Shown one piece after another: positions 36,422 to 46,000 of a stretch of DNA of 64,000 nt. A model generated the notes under the pieces. That model worked only from the letters and a program-made list of their open reading frames with translations, did no database searches and had not been told where the DNA came from. The stretch is taken from assembly GCF_033705735.1 (NCBI RefSeq), contig NZ_CP131131.1:1240001-1304000 (forward strand), read 5' to 3'. This DNA is from Shinella zoogloeoides. GTDB taxonomy: Bacteria; Pseudomonadota; Alphaproteobacteria; Rhizobiales; Rhizobiaceae. Numbering within the stretch: position 1 is the first letter of the stretch; every line of letters begins with the position of its first letter. Made by a program: the position numbers and the translations under genes.

Positions 36422-37897
36422 ATGACCGTTTCCGCCACTGCAACCGCCGAGGTTCTTCCGCTCGAGGAACCCGCACGCGCGATCCGCGATTCCCGCCCGC
36501 TTCGCCTCATCACCTGCGGCTCGGTCGACGACGGCAAGTCGACGCTGATCGGCCGCCTGCTCTGGGATACCAAGGCCGTCAAGGAAGACCAGGCCGCCAC
36601 GCTCCACCGCGACAGCGGCAAGCAGAACGACCTCGGCCTGCCCGACTTCGCGCTGCTGCTCGACGGTCTCCAGGCCGAGCGCGAACAGGGCATCACCATC
36701 GACGTCGCCTATCGCTATTTCTCGACGGACCGCCGCTCCTTCATCGTCGCCGATACGCCCGGCCATGAGCAATATACCCGCAACATGGCGACCGGCGCCT
36801 CCACGGCGGACCTTGCCGTGCTGCTGGTCGATGCCCGCGCCGGCATCCTGGAGCAGACGCGCCGCCACGCCACCATCGCCTCGCTGATGGGCATCCGCCA
36901 GTTCGTTCTCGCAGTCAACAAGATCGACCTGACGAACTACGACCGCGCCCGTTTCATCGAGATCGTACACGACTTCAAGGAATTCGCGCTGACGCTCGGC
37001 GTCAAGCAGATCACCGCCATCCCGATCTCGGCACTGAAGGGCGAGAACGTCGTCTATGATGGCCGCGCCTCCATGCCCTGGTATGACGGCCCAACGCTGG
37101 TCGAGACCTTGGAAAAGGCCACCACCCGCTCCAACCAGACGGTCGGCTTCCGCCTGCCGGTGCAGCGCGTCTCGCGCCCGGGCGAAAGTTTCCGCGGCTA
37201 TCAGGGCACGGTGGCCGGCGGCTCGGTGAAGCCGGGCGATTCGGTCGTCGTCCTGCCCTCGGGCATGGTCGCCAACGTCACCAAGATCGTCACCTTCGAC
37301 CTCGTGCGCAACGCGGCCGTGGCGGGCGATGCCATCACGCTCGTGCTCGACCGTCAGGTGGACGTTTCGCGCGGCGACATGATCGTCGCCATCGACAGCC
37401 AGCCGATGACCGGCCGCGGTTTCGACGCGCAGCTCGTCGCCCTGCAGCCCGACGGCATCGAGCCGGGCAAGCGCTACTGGCTGAAGAGCGGCTCGCGCCG
37501 CCAGCGCGTCACCGTCGAGCCGGTGAGCCAGCTCGACCTGAAGTCCTCCAAATGGAACGCGGCGGACAAGCTCGGCATGAACGCCATCGGCAAGGTGCAT
37601 CTCACCTTCGACGAACAGGCGATCTTCGACACCTACGAGCAGAACCGCACGACCGGCGCCTTTATCCTGATCGACCCCGACACCAACAACACGGTGGCCG
37701 GCGGCATGATCACGGGCCGCCGCTCGGAACTCGGCGGCATCCACAAGGACGACCAGCGCGTGCTGCTCTCGCTGCCCGCCGACCTTGCGGAGAAGATCAT
37801 GGCGACCGAGCTTTTCGCGGACCGCCGCCACGATGTCGACGTGCGCCACACCAGCGCGGGACGCGCCGCGGAAGTGCTTGCCGATCTGGACGAATAG
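36422..37897 (+). CDS. cysN: Sulfate adenylyltransferase subunit 1 (GTPase)
   Basis: A 491-residue EF-Tu-like GTPase: G1 GSVDDGKSTLIGRLLW, G3 DTPGHEQYTRNMATGAS, G4 NKIDL. GTP hydrolysis drives APS formation with CysD. The length ends at the GTPase/translation-factor domains, so there is no fused CysC kinase domain, in keeping with an APS-type CysH. Confidence 0.95.
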   Translation: MTVSATATAEVLPLEEPARAIRDSRPLRLITCGSVDDGKSTLIGRLLWDTKAVKEDQAATLHRDSGKQNDLGLPDFALLLDGLQAEREQGITIDVAYRYFSTDRRSFIVADTPGHEQYTRNMATGASTADLAVLLVDARAGILEQTRRHATIASLMGIRQFVLAVNKIDLTNYDRARFIEIVHDFKEFALTLGVKQITAIPISALKGENVVYDGRASMPWYDGPTLVETLEKATTRSNQTVGFRLPVQRVSRPGESFRGYQGTVAGGSVKPGDSVVVLPSGMVANVTKIVTFDLVRNAAVAGDAITLVLDRQVDVSRGDMIVAIDSQPMTGRGFDAQLVALQPDGIEPGKRYWLKSGSRRQRVTVEPVSQLDLKSSKWNAADKLGMNAIGKVHLTFDEQAIFDTYEQNRTTGAFILIDPDTNNTVAGGMITGRRSELGGIHKDDQRVLLSLPADLAEKIMATELFADRRHDVDVRHTSAGRAAEVLADLDE

Positions 37898-37920
37898 TCT
37901 TTCTTCGTGAAGCCTATTGG

Positions 37921-37953
37921 AAAGCGGCGCCCTTGCGGCGCCGCTTTTCGTTT
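37921..37953 (+). terminator. Intrinsic terminator after cysN
   Basis: AAAGCGGCGCC-CTTGC-GGCGCCGCTTT forms an 11-bp GC-rich stem followed by TCGTTT, 23 bp after the cysN stop. It should end the cysHDN transcript. Confidence 0.85.
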
Positions 37954-38034
37954 GAACTACCGCCAAAGGAAAGGCACCCCTTGCCGGAAGCAAAGAGTGC
38001 CCATTGCAGGGAATTCCACTTCGTCTTCGGCATA

Positions 38035-38112
38035 TCAGAAGAAGAAATACCAAAGCAGGATGACAATGAAAAGCGGAACGCCCATCAACCAGAGAATCAA
38101 TGCCCGAGCCAT
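38035..38112 (-). CDS. 25-residue single-pass membrane miniprotein
   Basis: An ORF of 25 codons encodes MARALILWLMGVPLFIVILL followed by WYFFF and a stop. AAGGAAA lies 8 nt before the ATG. The whole protein is one hydrophobic helix with a positive N-terminus. Small proteins of the form M(A/G)RAxxLWLLGVPL recur in Rhizobiales to my knowledge, so this is likely a real gene. Function unknown. Confidence 0.65.
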   Translation of the reverse strand: MARALILWLMGVPLFIVILLWYFFF

Positions 38113-38214
38113 CGGTATTTTCCTTTCCATCAATGTGTCGAATCGATAACGTCGCGTCCATCATATTGTTCCATCGGCGCATCGCGACAGAGAAACGGAA
38201 GGCATCACTCAGCT

Positions 38215-38715
38215 CTACTTATCCTCCTCCTCCTTCGAGCTTCCCACACCGAGGCGTGTCTCGAATTTTCCAAGGATGAACAGTACGATGAAGCAGGCAA
38301 GCGTCGCGAAGAACCCGATGAACCAATAGCCGAGACCGACGGAAAGGCCGACGGCACCGGCAAGCCACATGCCCGCTCCGGTCGTCAGCCCTCTCACCTC
38401 GCCGCGCGAGAAGACGATCATGCCGGCGGCAAGGAAGGCGACACCCGCCGTGACGGCCTCGACGACCCGGAGCGGATCGATACGGACCTGTTCATCGGAA
38501 AAGCTCGCCATATGCACGCTTTCCAGCGCGAGAAGAGCAAAGACGCAGGCCGCGAGCGCAACGAGGATATGGGTGCGAAGACCCGCCGCATGATCACGGT
38601 ATTCCCGCTCCGCACCGATGGCTGCACCGAAAAGAATCGCCCCCACCATCCGGGCAAGGATGACCGGATAGGGCACCTGCGTGTTCGGAAAAAGGTCTGC
38701 AACGATCTGTTCCAT
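38215..38715 (-). CDS. MgtC/SapB family membrane protein
   Basis: A 166-residue protein: ARMVGAILFGAAIGAEREYRDHAAGLRTHILVALAA is the MgtC/SapB N-terminal signature, then four more segments and a charged C-terminal tail (GSSKEEEDK). It lacks the long cytosolic domain of virulence MgtC. A role in Mg2+ or acid stress is family-based inference. ATG 38715 is chosen over an upstream extension. Confidence 0.87.
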   Translation of the reverse strand: MEQIVADLFPNTQVPYPVILARMVGAILFGAAIGAEREYRDHAAGLRTHILVALAACVFALLALESVHMASFSDEQVRIDPLRVVEAVTAGVAFLAAGMIVFSRGEVRGLTTGAGMWLAGAVGLSVGLGYWFIGFFATLACFIVLFILGKFETRLGVGSSKEEEDK

Positions 38716-38875
38716 GGCTCGGCAAACGTCACACCCCGCCTCCGGTTCCCGACATTTCGAGCGTTTCAAAAAGTTTTCCCCGGCGTTCCGGGACTTTCCC
38801 CAACATCGCGGATTTTTTTTGATATTTTGCGCTTGTCGAAACTGAAAGCCTGTTCTATAGCAGCGCCACTGGTCA

Positions 38876-38952
38876 CGGAGTGTAGCGCAGTCTGGTAGCG
38901 CACCACGTTCGGGACGTGGGGGTCGAGTGTTCGAATCACTCCACTCCGACCA
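38876..38952 (+). tRNA. tRNA-Pro (anticodon CGG)
   Basis: The 77-nt gene folds as a full cloverleaf: acceptor CGGAGTG/CACTCCG, anticodon stem CCACG/CGTGG with loop TTCGGGA (anticodon CGG), T-loop GTTCGAATC, and encoded CCA. All genes downstream in the window are accessory, so this tRNA is the probable integration site of the island. Confidence 0.96.
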
Positions 38953-39404
38953 GTTGAAATCCTTTCAGAACAAGGATTTACAGCCATCCCGAGGGCTGAC
39001 GAAAATCTTCCCACCCCAAAACTGACAGAAACTCTGACAGAAACCCTTCGTGGCCTGGTGGTATCTCCATCAAAAGATGGCTTTGAGAGGCCCCTCAGAC
39101 AGGCTTACCCGGAGTATTTTTGCAGATGGGCATTGGTGCCGTTCGTTGCATCGCGAGTGAAAGCCTTCCAGGAAGCGGATATTCGAATCGATGCCGGCGA
39201 TAGCTTCTGCGCCACCCAACCTCGCGACTCCGCTAATGACCCCGCACCGCAAACAAGGTCACTTGAAACTACATTGGCACTAATGCAATCCCGATGAACC
39301 GGAACAACAAGGCTGGCTTGGGGGAACTCCTCCGGTATGTCGTCGAACACGGAGCGGCCGAGCGCTCCCACGCCAACATAACCACATCGTTGCGTGTATG
39401 CCGA
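38953..39404. other. Island-edge noncoding region after tRNA-Pro
   Basis: About 450 bp without a convincing gene. It includes two copies of CTGACAGAAA 12 bp apart (39022-39031 and 39034-39043) soon after the tRNA, the kind of short repeats that integrases bind, but no integrase gene. Short ORFs here (39058-39297 plus, 39105-39371 minus) show no family features. Confidence 0.5.
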
Positions 39405-40127
39405 TCAGTTCGCTAACCATTCACCATAGGCTTCGATGTCGATCATGGGGACGGTACCGCTGAATTGGAGCCGGGAGATTAGCTTGAACAGGAACGCCGT
39501 TGCTGGCTTGTTCTCAAGGACGAAATTAAATTCACCTTCGCCATTACGGGCGAAGTGGCCGTGCGACGCCACGCATCCCAGGTCCAACTGGCGGTCCCCT
39601 ATTCCGTTGAGGAGGACGGCTTCCAATGGCTTGCCCATGGGCGGGTTCCATTCGCTCTCGAAAGTCAGGATTCCGCCAAAAATCGGAATCAACGGTTTTG
39701 CCGGATAGACTCCCCCCGCGTGCGGTATCGGCAGGCTCGTCCGATGGAGCCGTCTGACACTAGCAACTTTGTCCTGAGCATATTTGACGAGCTGCGCGTC
39801 GGCAGTCTGCTTCGCCTCGAAGACGGCGTAAACGCTCTCGGCGGGAATGATCGTCTGGTTTTCGTAGGTGAAAATAAATGGTGAATACTGGCGGTCGAAA
39901 ACGACCACGTCGATCTGGTCGCTAAAATCCCCGCGGCTATCGACGACATGCGCCTTGGCGACGCTGTAGCGGGCGGGTAGATACTTCTCCAGCAAGCTGA
40001 TCCAGACACTCTCGCTCGCGTCACCTTTCACCCCGGGGTGCTGGAAGCTCCTACGCGCCACTGAGAGCCTCGTCTGTATGTCTTCATGCAACGAAGAAAG
40101 GAGCTGAGAAAGAGACCATTCGGACAT
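39405..40127 (-). CDS. nucC: CBASS effector endonuclease NucC
   Basis: A 240-residue restriction-like nuclease that closely resembles E. coli NucC as I remember it (start MSEWSLSQLL, middle DQIDVVVFDRQYSPFIF, LHRTSLPIPHAGG). The catalytic set lies in the NucC motif ID-x30-EAK with Asp73, Glu104 and Lys106. NucC trimers bind cyclic tri-AMP, pair into hexamers and cut double-stranded DNA without sequence demand, killing the infected cell. It is the last gene of the operon, 17 bp after the CD-NTase stop. The ORF is open further upstream, but ATG 40127 gives the family N-terminus. Confidence 0.95.
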   Translation of the reverse strand: MSEWSLSQLLSSLHEDIQTRLSVARRSFQHPGVKGDASESVWISLLEKYLPARYSVAKAHVVDSRGDFSDQIDVVVFDRQYSPFIFTYENQTIIPAESVYAVFEAKQTADAQLVKYAQDKVASVRRLHRTSLPIPHAGGVYPAKPLIPIFGGILTFESEWNPPMGKPLEAVLLNGIGDRQLDLGCVASHGHFARNGEGEFNFVLENKPATAFLFKLISRLQFSGTVPMIDIEAYGEWLAN

Positions 40128-40144
40128 GAAGGACTTCCCTTGTG

Positions 40145-41050
40145 TCAGGAGAGCGGAAACTTGGGACCGAACAGTGTGCGCCATGCTTTCAAGGCCTCGC
40201 CGTTGCGTCCTTGCTTCGCGAGGTTGATCGCGCTGCGAGCATCGCGGCTCGCGGCCAGGAGCAGATCGCGCGCACGCTGCTTTCGAGTGGCGTCCATGCC
40301 GTCGCTAATCGGCGGACCAAGCCCGGCGGGGTCGGACCAGATGTCGAAGATGCGGTCGGCGAGCGTGGAAAACAGCCCCTCGAGTTCGTAATCAAAGCGC
40401 CCCTGCCATCCACCATACAGACATTCGAGGGCCATGACTTCAATCAGGAACGATGGTTTCACCGGTTTATCGATCCCGTGCCGCGGATTGTTGTTCCAGT
40501 ACTTGGCCATGCGGACTAGGCCTTTCCACTCGTTTGAAAACGCCTGATGGGCATCGACCGCCTTCTGGGCGTGAGTCTTGGGGTTGGTCTTAATCCACTC
40601 GCCCTTGTCGGTGTCCGGAATCTCGTAATCGTCGCCCAATGGAAATGACGGCACGACATCAACGCTGAGAATCCGGTAGTCCGTATTGTCTTCGGCGTCG
40701 ACGACAACGCCGAAATCCACATTCACCGAGCGACCTTGTTTGCGCACGGCTTTCTCGCCGTACTTTTCTACGAGCGCCTTGTGGAAGTCGTCCAGCACCA
40801 CCGACGGGGCCTTGTCGCGGTATTTAGATCGCTCGCTCTCCTTGAGAACGAAGAAGATGTCGATGTCCTTGAGCGGCTTTGTCTTGGTGTGGCGCTTGTA
40901 GGACCCCGTCAGAAAACTGCTGGCGATCGCAAACTTCGTATCCAGGTAGTCACGGACCTCGTTCTGCCGCTTGGACGCATTCTCCTGTTCGCGGTCGTTA
41001 AGCTCAAGCCGGGACTTGAATTTCCGGAAGGCCTCATCGGTCGTAAGCAT
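40145..41050 (-). CDS. CD-NTase (cGAS/DncV-like nucleotidyltransferase) of type III CBASS
   Basis: A 301-residue cyclic-oligonucleotide synthase. [20 protein letters not shown] holds the G-S and D-x-D (Asp62, Asp64) motif; Asp131 in SVDVVPSF is the third metal ligand. Pairing with NucC predicts a cyclic triadenylate product, as for the CdnC and CdnD enzymes of known type III systems; clade C or D cannot be decided by eye. The start shares one base (TGATG) with the stop of the HORMA gene upstream, so translation is coupled. Confidence 0.93.
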   Translation of the reverse strand: MLTTDEAFRKFKSRLELNDREQENASKRQNEVRDYLDTKFAIASSFLTGSYKRHTKTKPLKDIDIFFVLKESERSKYRDKAPSVVLDDFHKALVEKYGEKAVRKQGRSVNVDFGVVVDAEDNTDYRILSVDVVPSFPLGDDYEIPDTDKGEWIKTNPKTHAQKAVDAHQAFSNEWKGLVRMAKYWNNNPRHGIDKPVKPSFLIEVMALECLYGGWQGRFDYELEGLFSTLADRIFDIWSDPAGLGPPISDGMDATRKQRARDLLLAASRDARSAINLAKQGRNGEALKAWRTLFGPKFPLS

Positions 41051-41547
41051 CAGGTCTTTCTCCAGTAGGCCGCGCTACCGCCCAAGCCGTTGTGGTCGAT
41101 CGTCGATCCAAGATTGTGGCGGACGAAGCCGTCCGTTGAGCGAAAGTAGCTGGTGCTCCAGCCCTCGACCTCCGGATGGCCCGGCTTCGCCTTCATCATG
41201 ATCCTGTAGCTCGCGTCTGACGGGGCGACACCAGCCTTCCGGATGTGATACTTGAGTTGATCGGTGTCGGTCCAGAACCCGCCACCGCCGTTCCAGCTGT
41301 AGACAATGTCGATGTCCCAGCGGACGATGAGCGCGTCGGTCTTCTTATTGAAGACTTCAAGCACGACCTTTTCGAGGTCTTGAGAGCCCAGCCATGTCTT
41401 GAGGGCCCGCATCTTGCTTTCCCAGCTATCAACGAGCAGCGAAGGATCGAGACCACTCAAACGAATGATGTCCTTGAGGCTTTTGAGGATGTTGTCGGCC
41501 ACGTAGGTAACCGAGTGGGTGTAAGTGTTTACGGCAACGGTGGTCAT
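41050..41547 (-). CDS. cap7: Bacterial HORMA protein (Cap7, HORMA2-like)
   Basis: A 165-residue protein: an N-terminal helical part ([21 protein letters not shown]) and a core with VRWDIDIVY and the C-terminal safety-belt-like region [25 protein letters not shown] proteins in type III CBASS bind a closure peptide, then bind and activate the CD-NTase. ATG 41547 overlaps (ATGA) the stop of the second HORMA gene. Assignment as the sensor-type HORMA rests on its start and full-length core. Confidence 0.85.
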   Translation of the reverse strand: MTTVAVNTYTHSVTYVADNILKSLKDIIRLSGLDPSLLVDSWESKMRALKTWLGSQDLEKVVLEVFNKKTDALIVRWDIDIVYSWNGGGGFWTDTDQLKYHIRKAGVAPSDASYRIMMKAKPGHPEVEGWSTSYFRSTDGFVRHNLGSTIDHNGLGGSAAYWRKT

Positions 41548-42017
41548 GAGCCGAGGAACCCTTTCGTATCGAGGACGAGCGCGCTTCCCGTGGCGGCCTT
41601 TGTGGTTTCGCTGCCAGAGCTTTCCGCGCTGTCGCGAGCAGTGATACGGCTGCTGTGCTTCTTGAGCGAGTTGTTGACCCAGTCGAGGTCCTCGGCGGGG
41701 CAAGGCAGAGACATTTTCCAGTCGCCCTTCAAGGGGTCGTAGCCCAGCGTGTCTTCCTTGGCGTCCGATCCGTCGATTGCGTCGTCATCATGGAGGGTGT
41801 AGATGCGCGTTCGCGGGCCGTCGCAGGTCACCACGATCGCTGCGTCCTTGGCCGCCTGTTCCGCGATGACGCTCGCCGCCGTACCGCCGACCGCCAGAAG
41901 CTCGTTCCGATCCGAGCCCGTGCGGCCCTGTGTCAGAAGCTCGACGATCGCCTTCCAGGTGTCGAACGCGTCGCGATGGGGACTGCTGCGGAAGACGCGG
42001 GAGTAGGTGCTGCTCAT
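41544..42017 (-). CDS. cap8: Second bacterial HORMA protein (Cap8, HORMA3-like)
   Basis: A 157-residue HORMA-like protein. Following the core (to about residue 122) is a Ser/Thr-rich flexible tail ending [12 protein letters not shown], a candidate closure motif that could be captured by the partner HORMA, as the HORMA3 tail is in Pseudomonas. It overlaps by four bases with both the ATPase gene before it and the HORMA gene after it. Sequence divergence makes the fold assignment partly contextual. Confidence 0.75.
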   Translation of the reverse strand: MSSTYSRVFRSSPHRDAFDTWKAIVELLTQGRTGSDRNELLAVGGTAASVIAEQAAKDAAIVVTCDGPRTRIYTLHDDDAIDGSDAKEDTLGYDPLKGDWKMSLPCPAEDLDWVNNSLKKHSSRITARDSAESSGSETTKAATGSALVLDTKGFLGS

Positions 42018-42928
42018 GTGCGCCCCTCCCTCACGCGGGCCTTGTGTGCTGCCTTCGCGGCGGCGATGATCGCCGGCATTGTGACGCTGCCAGGGTTCAT
42101 GGCGGTTGCCTGATTGGAAGCAAGCGCGTTGGCCACCATCTTGCGGATAGCGCGGCCATCCAGTCCGACGCAGGCTGCGGCGCATTCTTCCAAGCCCTTG
42201 CCCTCCCCGAGATTTCTCATCTCAGGGAAGACCCTGGCGAGTCCGCCGAGACAATCGCGGAGGATGAGCAGACAGGCCTCCTTGGCGGGAAGCGGGACCT
42301 CAAGGATGAGATCGCAGCGCGAAAGAAACGCGTCGTCCACGGCCTTGGGGAAATTGCTCGTTGCCACGAACAAGAGGTTGGGATGCTTTTCCGCAAGCGC
42401 GTCGAGCTGGACGAGAACGGCGTCGGTGGCGCGGTGGACATCGACGGGGTTTGCCTCGAGGCTCAACTTGCCTCGGTCGGCGGCTAGCGTCTCGACTTCA
42501 TCCAGCAGCACGATCGTCGGACCGGTCTCCGCCGCTTCCGAGATCGCCAGGCCGAAAAGATCGGTTACAGCGCGCTGTGTTTTGCCGTGAGCCGCGCTCG
42601 CGAGGGAGTGCGGCTCGACTTCGAGGAGGCGGAAGGCATCACTCCGGAAGGCCTGTGCGACGCGATGTGCGAGACCCTTGGCAAGCGAGGTCTTGCCCGT
42701 GCCGGGAAGTCCCGTCAGCATGATGACGCCATGCAGGGGGATCACCGAGCGCGATACCTTCGCACGCAACGTGAAATTCAGCACGGCCTGTGACAGCAGC
42801 TTGGCCTTGGTGTCCTCGTCCATAACGATGGAATTCCAAAGCTCGCCGAGCGGCTCGCTCGGCAGACGGGTGATGCGGTGGATGCCTTTGGGCAGTTCGT
42901 TCACTGCAAATGTTTCTCGGTGGTTCAT
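42014..42928 (-). CDS. cap6: TRIP13/Pch2-like AAA+ ATPase (Cap6)
   Basis: A 304-residue AAA+ protein: Walker A GLPGTGKT (73-80), Walker B LLDEVE (Asp143, Glu144), sensor VATSNFP and the arginine region FLSRCDL. TRIP13-like ATPases in type III CBASS disassemble the HORMA-CD-NTase complex and hold it inactive until infection. It is the first gene of this operon, unlike the E. coli and Pseudomonas systems where the CD-NTase gene comes first. The 145 bp upstream should contain the promoter. Confidence 0.9.
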   Translation of the reverse strand: MNHRETFAVNELPKGIHRITRLPSEPLGELWNSIVMDEDTKAKLLSQAVLNFTLRAKVSRSVIPLHGVIMLTGLPGTGKTSLAKGLAHRVAQAFRSDAFRLLEVEPHSLASAAHGKTQRAVTDLFGLAISEAAETGPTIVLLDEVETLAADRGKLSLEANPVDVHRATDAVLVQLDALAEKHPNLLFVATSNFPKAVDDAFLSRCDLILEVPLPAKEACLLILRDCLGGLARVFPEMRNLGEGKGLEECAAACVGLDGRAIRKMVANALASNQATAMNPGSVTMPAIIAAAKAAHKARVREGRT

Positions 42929-43073
42929 ATCGATCGCTTTCTAGACCTCTTGGCGCCTTGGGTCAGTCGCACGTGCGATTGGGATCGCCGCCATGGCTAT
43001 CGCTGTCGATGATGTAACGAAAGCTGATGTCCCAAAGGTGCCACTCACGACTGCACATTCGCACGCACGGGTG

Positions 43074-46000
43074 TCAGAAGCTGTCACCCCCATATTCGCG
43101 TAACGTGCAGAGCGCGTTGACCAGTGCCATTTCCTCGATCGTCCGGCACGGAGTCTCAAGTAGCGCTGGAGCAGCGAATACCATCGCGGCGACCTGGGCA
43201 CGTGAGACTGCCACGTTGATCCGGTTCAGTGAGAACAGGAATGCGATGTCGCGCGGTAGCTCCTCGCCGCTCGAGGTTGTCATGGACACTAAGCATATGG
43301 GCGCCTCCTGGCCTTGGAAGCGGTCGACCGTGCCGATCCGGATCGTCCCCGGCAGTCGCACCCGTAACGCGTTTACCTGTGCGTTGTAGGGCGCAACGAC
43401 GAGGATGTCGGCATGACCGACGATGCGCTCACGACCATCTCTGTCGCGATATGTCGAGCCCTCTATCTCCGCGATCCGTGCAGCAACGGCGTCAATTTCC
43501 TCAGGACTGACCTGCGAACGGCCAAAATGCACCACGGCGCGCATGCCGGCGCCCACCAAGTCATCACCTCCTCGAGAGATGAGCATCTGGCTAGCGGCTG
43601 CCTCGTCGCTCCTGAGCCGGCCCTCGTAGACCGCAGTCGAGATGAAGCCGCAGACCCGCGGATGCATGCGGCGACTGATCGGCATGAAGACACCGCGGTC
43701 GGACGGTACGACTCGATGGCCATCGATAAGGTACTCCAGGCACGACCTGCCACTGTCGCCCGGATGGCTGCCCTGCAGCGGTTGAGGCAGTTGCATCGGG
43801 TCGCCGACAAGCACGATGTTGCGAGCGCAGCGGGCCATCGCGAGGATATTAGCCAGCGAGACCTGCCCTGCCTCGTCGACGACGACGTAGTCGAAGGCGA
43901 AATCAGCGTAGCGAGCGAAGTGCCAAGCAGTCGCACCGACCACATGCGCCATCGCGATCTCGGGCGCGTCGTTGTCGTTCACGAAGACAATGCCGGGATA
44001 CCCCTCGTCATCGCCGTCGTCGGACGCCTTCTGGACGACGCGGCACGCCACGCCCTCTGAGCGTGCCCGATCAGCCACCGCCTTGAGGAGGTTGTTGATC
44101 GCCTTATGGCTGTTGGATGAGACCGCGACGCGCTTGCCCGCGCGGACGAGGTCCACGATCGAGAGCGCGCTGACGAAGGTCTTGCCGGTGCCCGGCGGGC
44201 CTTGGATCGCGAGCGTCGTTCCCGCCATCGCCGCGATTGCGCGGCTGGTCTCGGTGGAAAGGTCGCCATCGGTCGGAATGATACTGACGGGTCGCAGGCC
44301 ATCGACAAATACCGGCGGCGACTGCGTCAGCAGATGCTCGACAGCCGGGAGTCGGCCGGTGTTGGCGATGATCTCCTCGGTCACTGAGGCGACTGCGTCC
44401 TTGAGGACGCTGTTGCGGAGCGGCTGCGGCGGTAGCAGGTCGAGTCGATCGGGAAGCGCCCCCTTCGCTGTCGAGCGCCGTAGCACCAGAGTGTTTGCCT
44501 CGTGGTCGATGGAACGGAGGTTGACGTCCTCGGGCATAGCCGCCGGCTTCACGCACGGCGACTTGCCCGCGCGCAGCTTCGTTTCCTGCGGCGGGAAGCA
44601 ATAGGTGCGCTCGAACGACTTCGCGGTGACTTTTACAGGTTCACCTATGGCTTCAAGTCCCTGAATGCACTCGAGGTCGTCAAGCAGTTCCTCGCTTTCC
44701 TGCGCAAGGCGGTCGAAGATCGCCCACCAGGTCGGCTTATCCTCGCGCTTGTGAAACTGGCTGAGGTCGAGGAGTAAGTCGGCAACGCGCTCACCCAGCC
44801 GCTCGCGAACCGGCAGCAGCCGGGCACGTAGCAATGCGGCCTCCTCCTCCTCGACATCGAGGTTGGAGAGAGTGCCGCCCCCGGGCATGGCGCCGAGCAT
44901 GGGCCACGGCATACCTGCTGGGCGCACATCGCGTACTAGCCAGTCACGGAGGAGATGGGTTGAGATGCAGTCGGTACGGTTGTAGTCGTGGATGTCGTCA
45001 AGGAGTCGCCGCTCTCGCGTCTGCCGCCACTTTTCATAGAAGACGACGCTAGCTCCGGCGGTCGCGACGTCCGCCGCTCGCTTCTCCATGTAGAAGGCTT
45101 CTAGGTCCTTGATTGAGTAGCCCTTCTCGGACGCAACCATCGCACCCGAGACCACCTTGAACAGGTCAACGAAACGCCGCTCCCGCTGGAGCTGGTCCAT
45201 TGCGGCTTCGCCGGTACGGTGCTGCGCGGTCAACCGACGGAGCGCGGCGATTTCGTAGTTAGCGTAGTGGTAGACGTGTGCGTTTGGGAAGCGCCGAGTG
45301 CGGTCGACGAGGAAAGCCAGCAGGTTGGCGGTGGCGCGGCCCTCGTCTTCGCGGTTGTGCGCCCAGAAGGCCTGGAACTGCCAGTCCGCGCCCTCGCGAT
45401 ACCAAACACCATGAAGATATTCGAGGCCGCCGGGGAAATAGGGATCACCCTCGATGTCGTAGAAGATGTCACCATCGTCGGGGGTAGGAAGAAGGCCGAA
45501 GCCTTTGCCGGGTTCGGGATCGCGCAACTCGAAAGACGGCGGGCCGCCGGCTCGTCGCGCCGCCTGGAGGCGGGCTTGCGCGACCAGCTTGCGCTGTGTC
45601 TCGGCCGCCATCCGCGGGACGCGCTCGCCGCAGGCGGCGAGGCCTGCCATCGTGGTCACGCCGACTGCCTCGAGCTTCTGGCGTTGGGACCGGCTGATTC
45701 CGGCAACGAGCGCAAGGCTGTCCTCCGACTCCCACTGCTCCCCGCATAGGTCTCTCCAGCGACAGAGCGCGCATGCCGACACGGGCTCAGGTCGCGTCTC
45801 AGGCCGTTCGATGAGGAACGTCTCTAGCGTACGACGGGCGTGGCGCGCATAGGAGGAGACCTCCGAAAGCCGAATGGTGAAACGGCTACCGTCGCCAAGC
45901 TGGAGGTGGGCAGCTTCGGGCGCCACACCCTGTACCTTCGCGATCAGATCGCTATATAGGCAGAGTTGAAGGACATGCTTCGGGTCAGGCTTGCGCTTCA

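Noticed and set aside
39058..39371. Short ORFs on both strands after the tRNA, considered as integrase remnants
   Set aside because: No tyrosine-recombinase motif (R..HxxR..Y) could be seen, and neither ORF has a ribosome site.
42941..43201. 86-codon minus-strand ORF just upstream of the CBASS ATPase gene, considered as an extra CBASS regulator
   Set aside because: It mostly overlaps the 3' end of the nuclease-helicase gene in another frame and has no HTH or peptidase motif of CapH/CapP.
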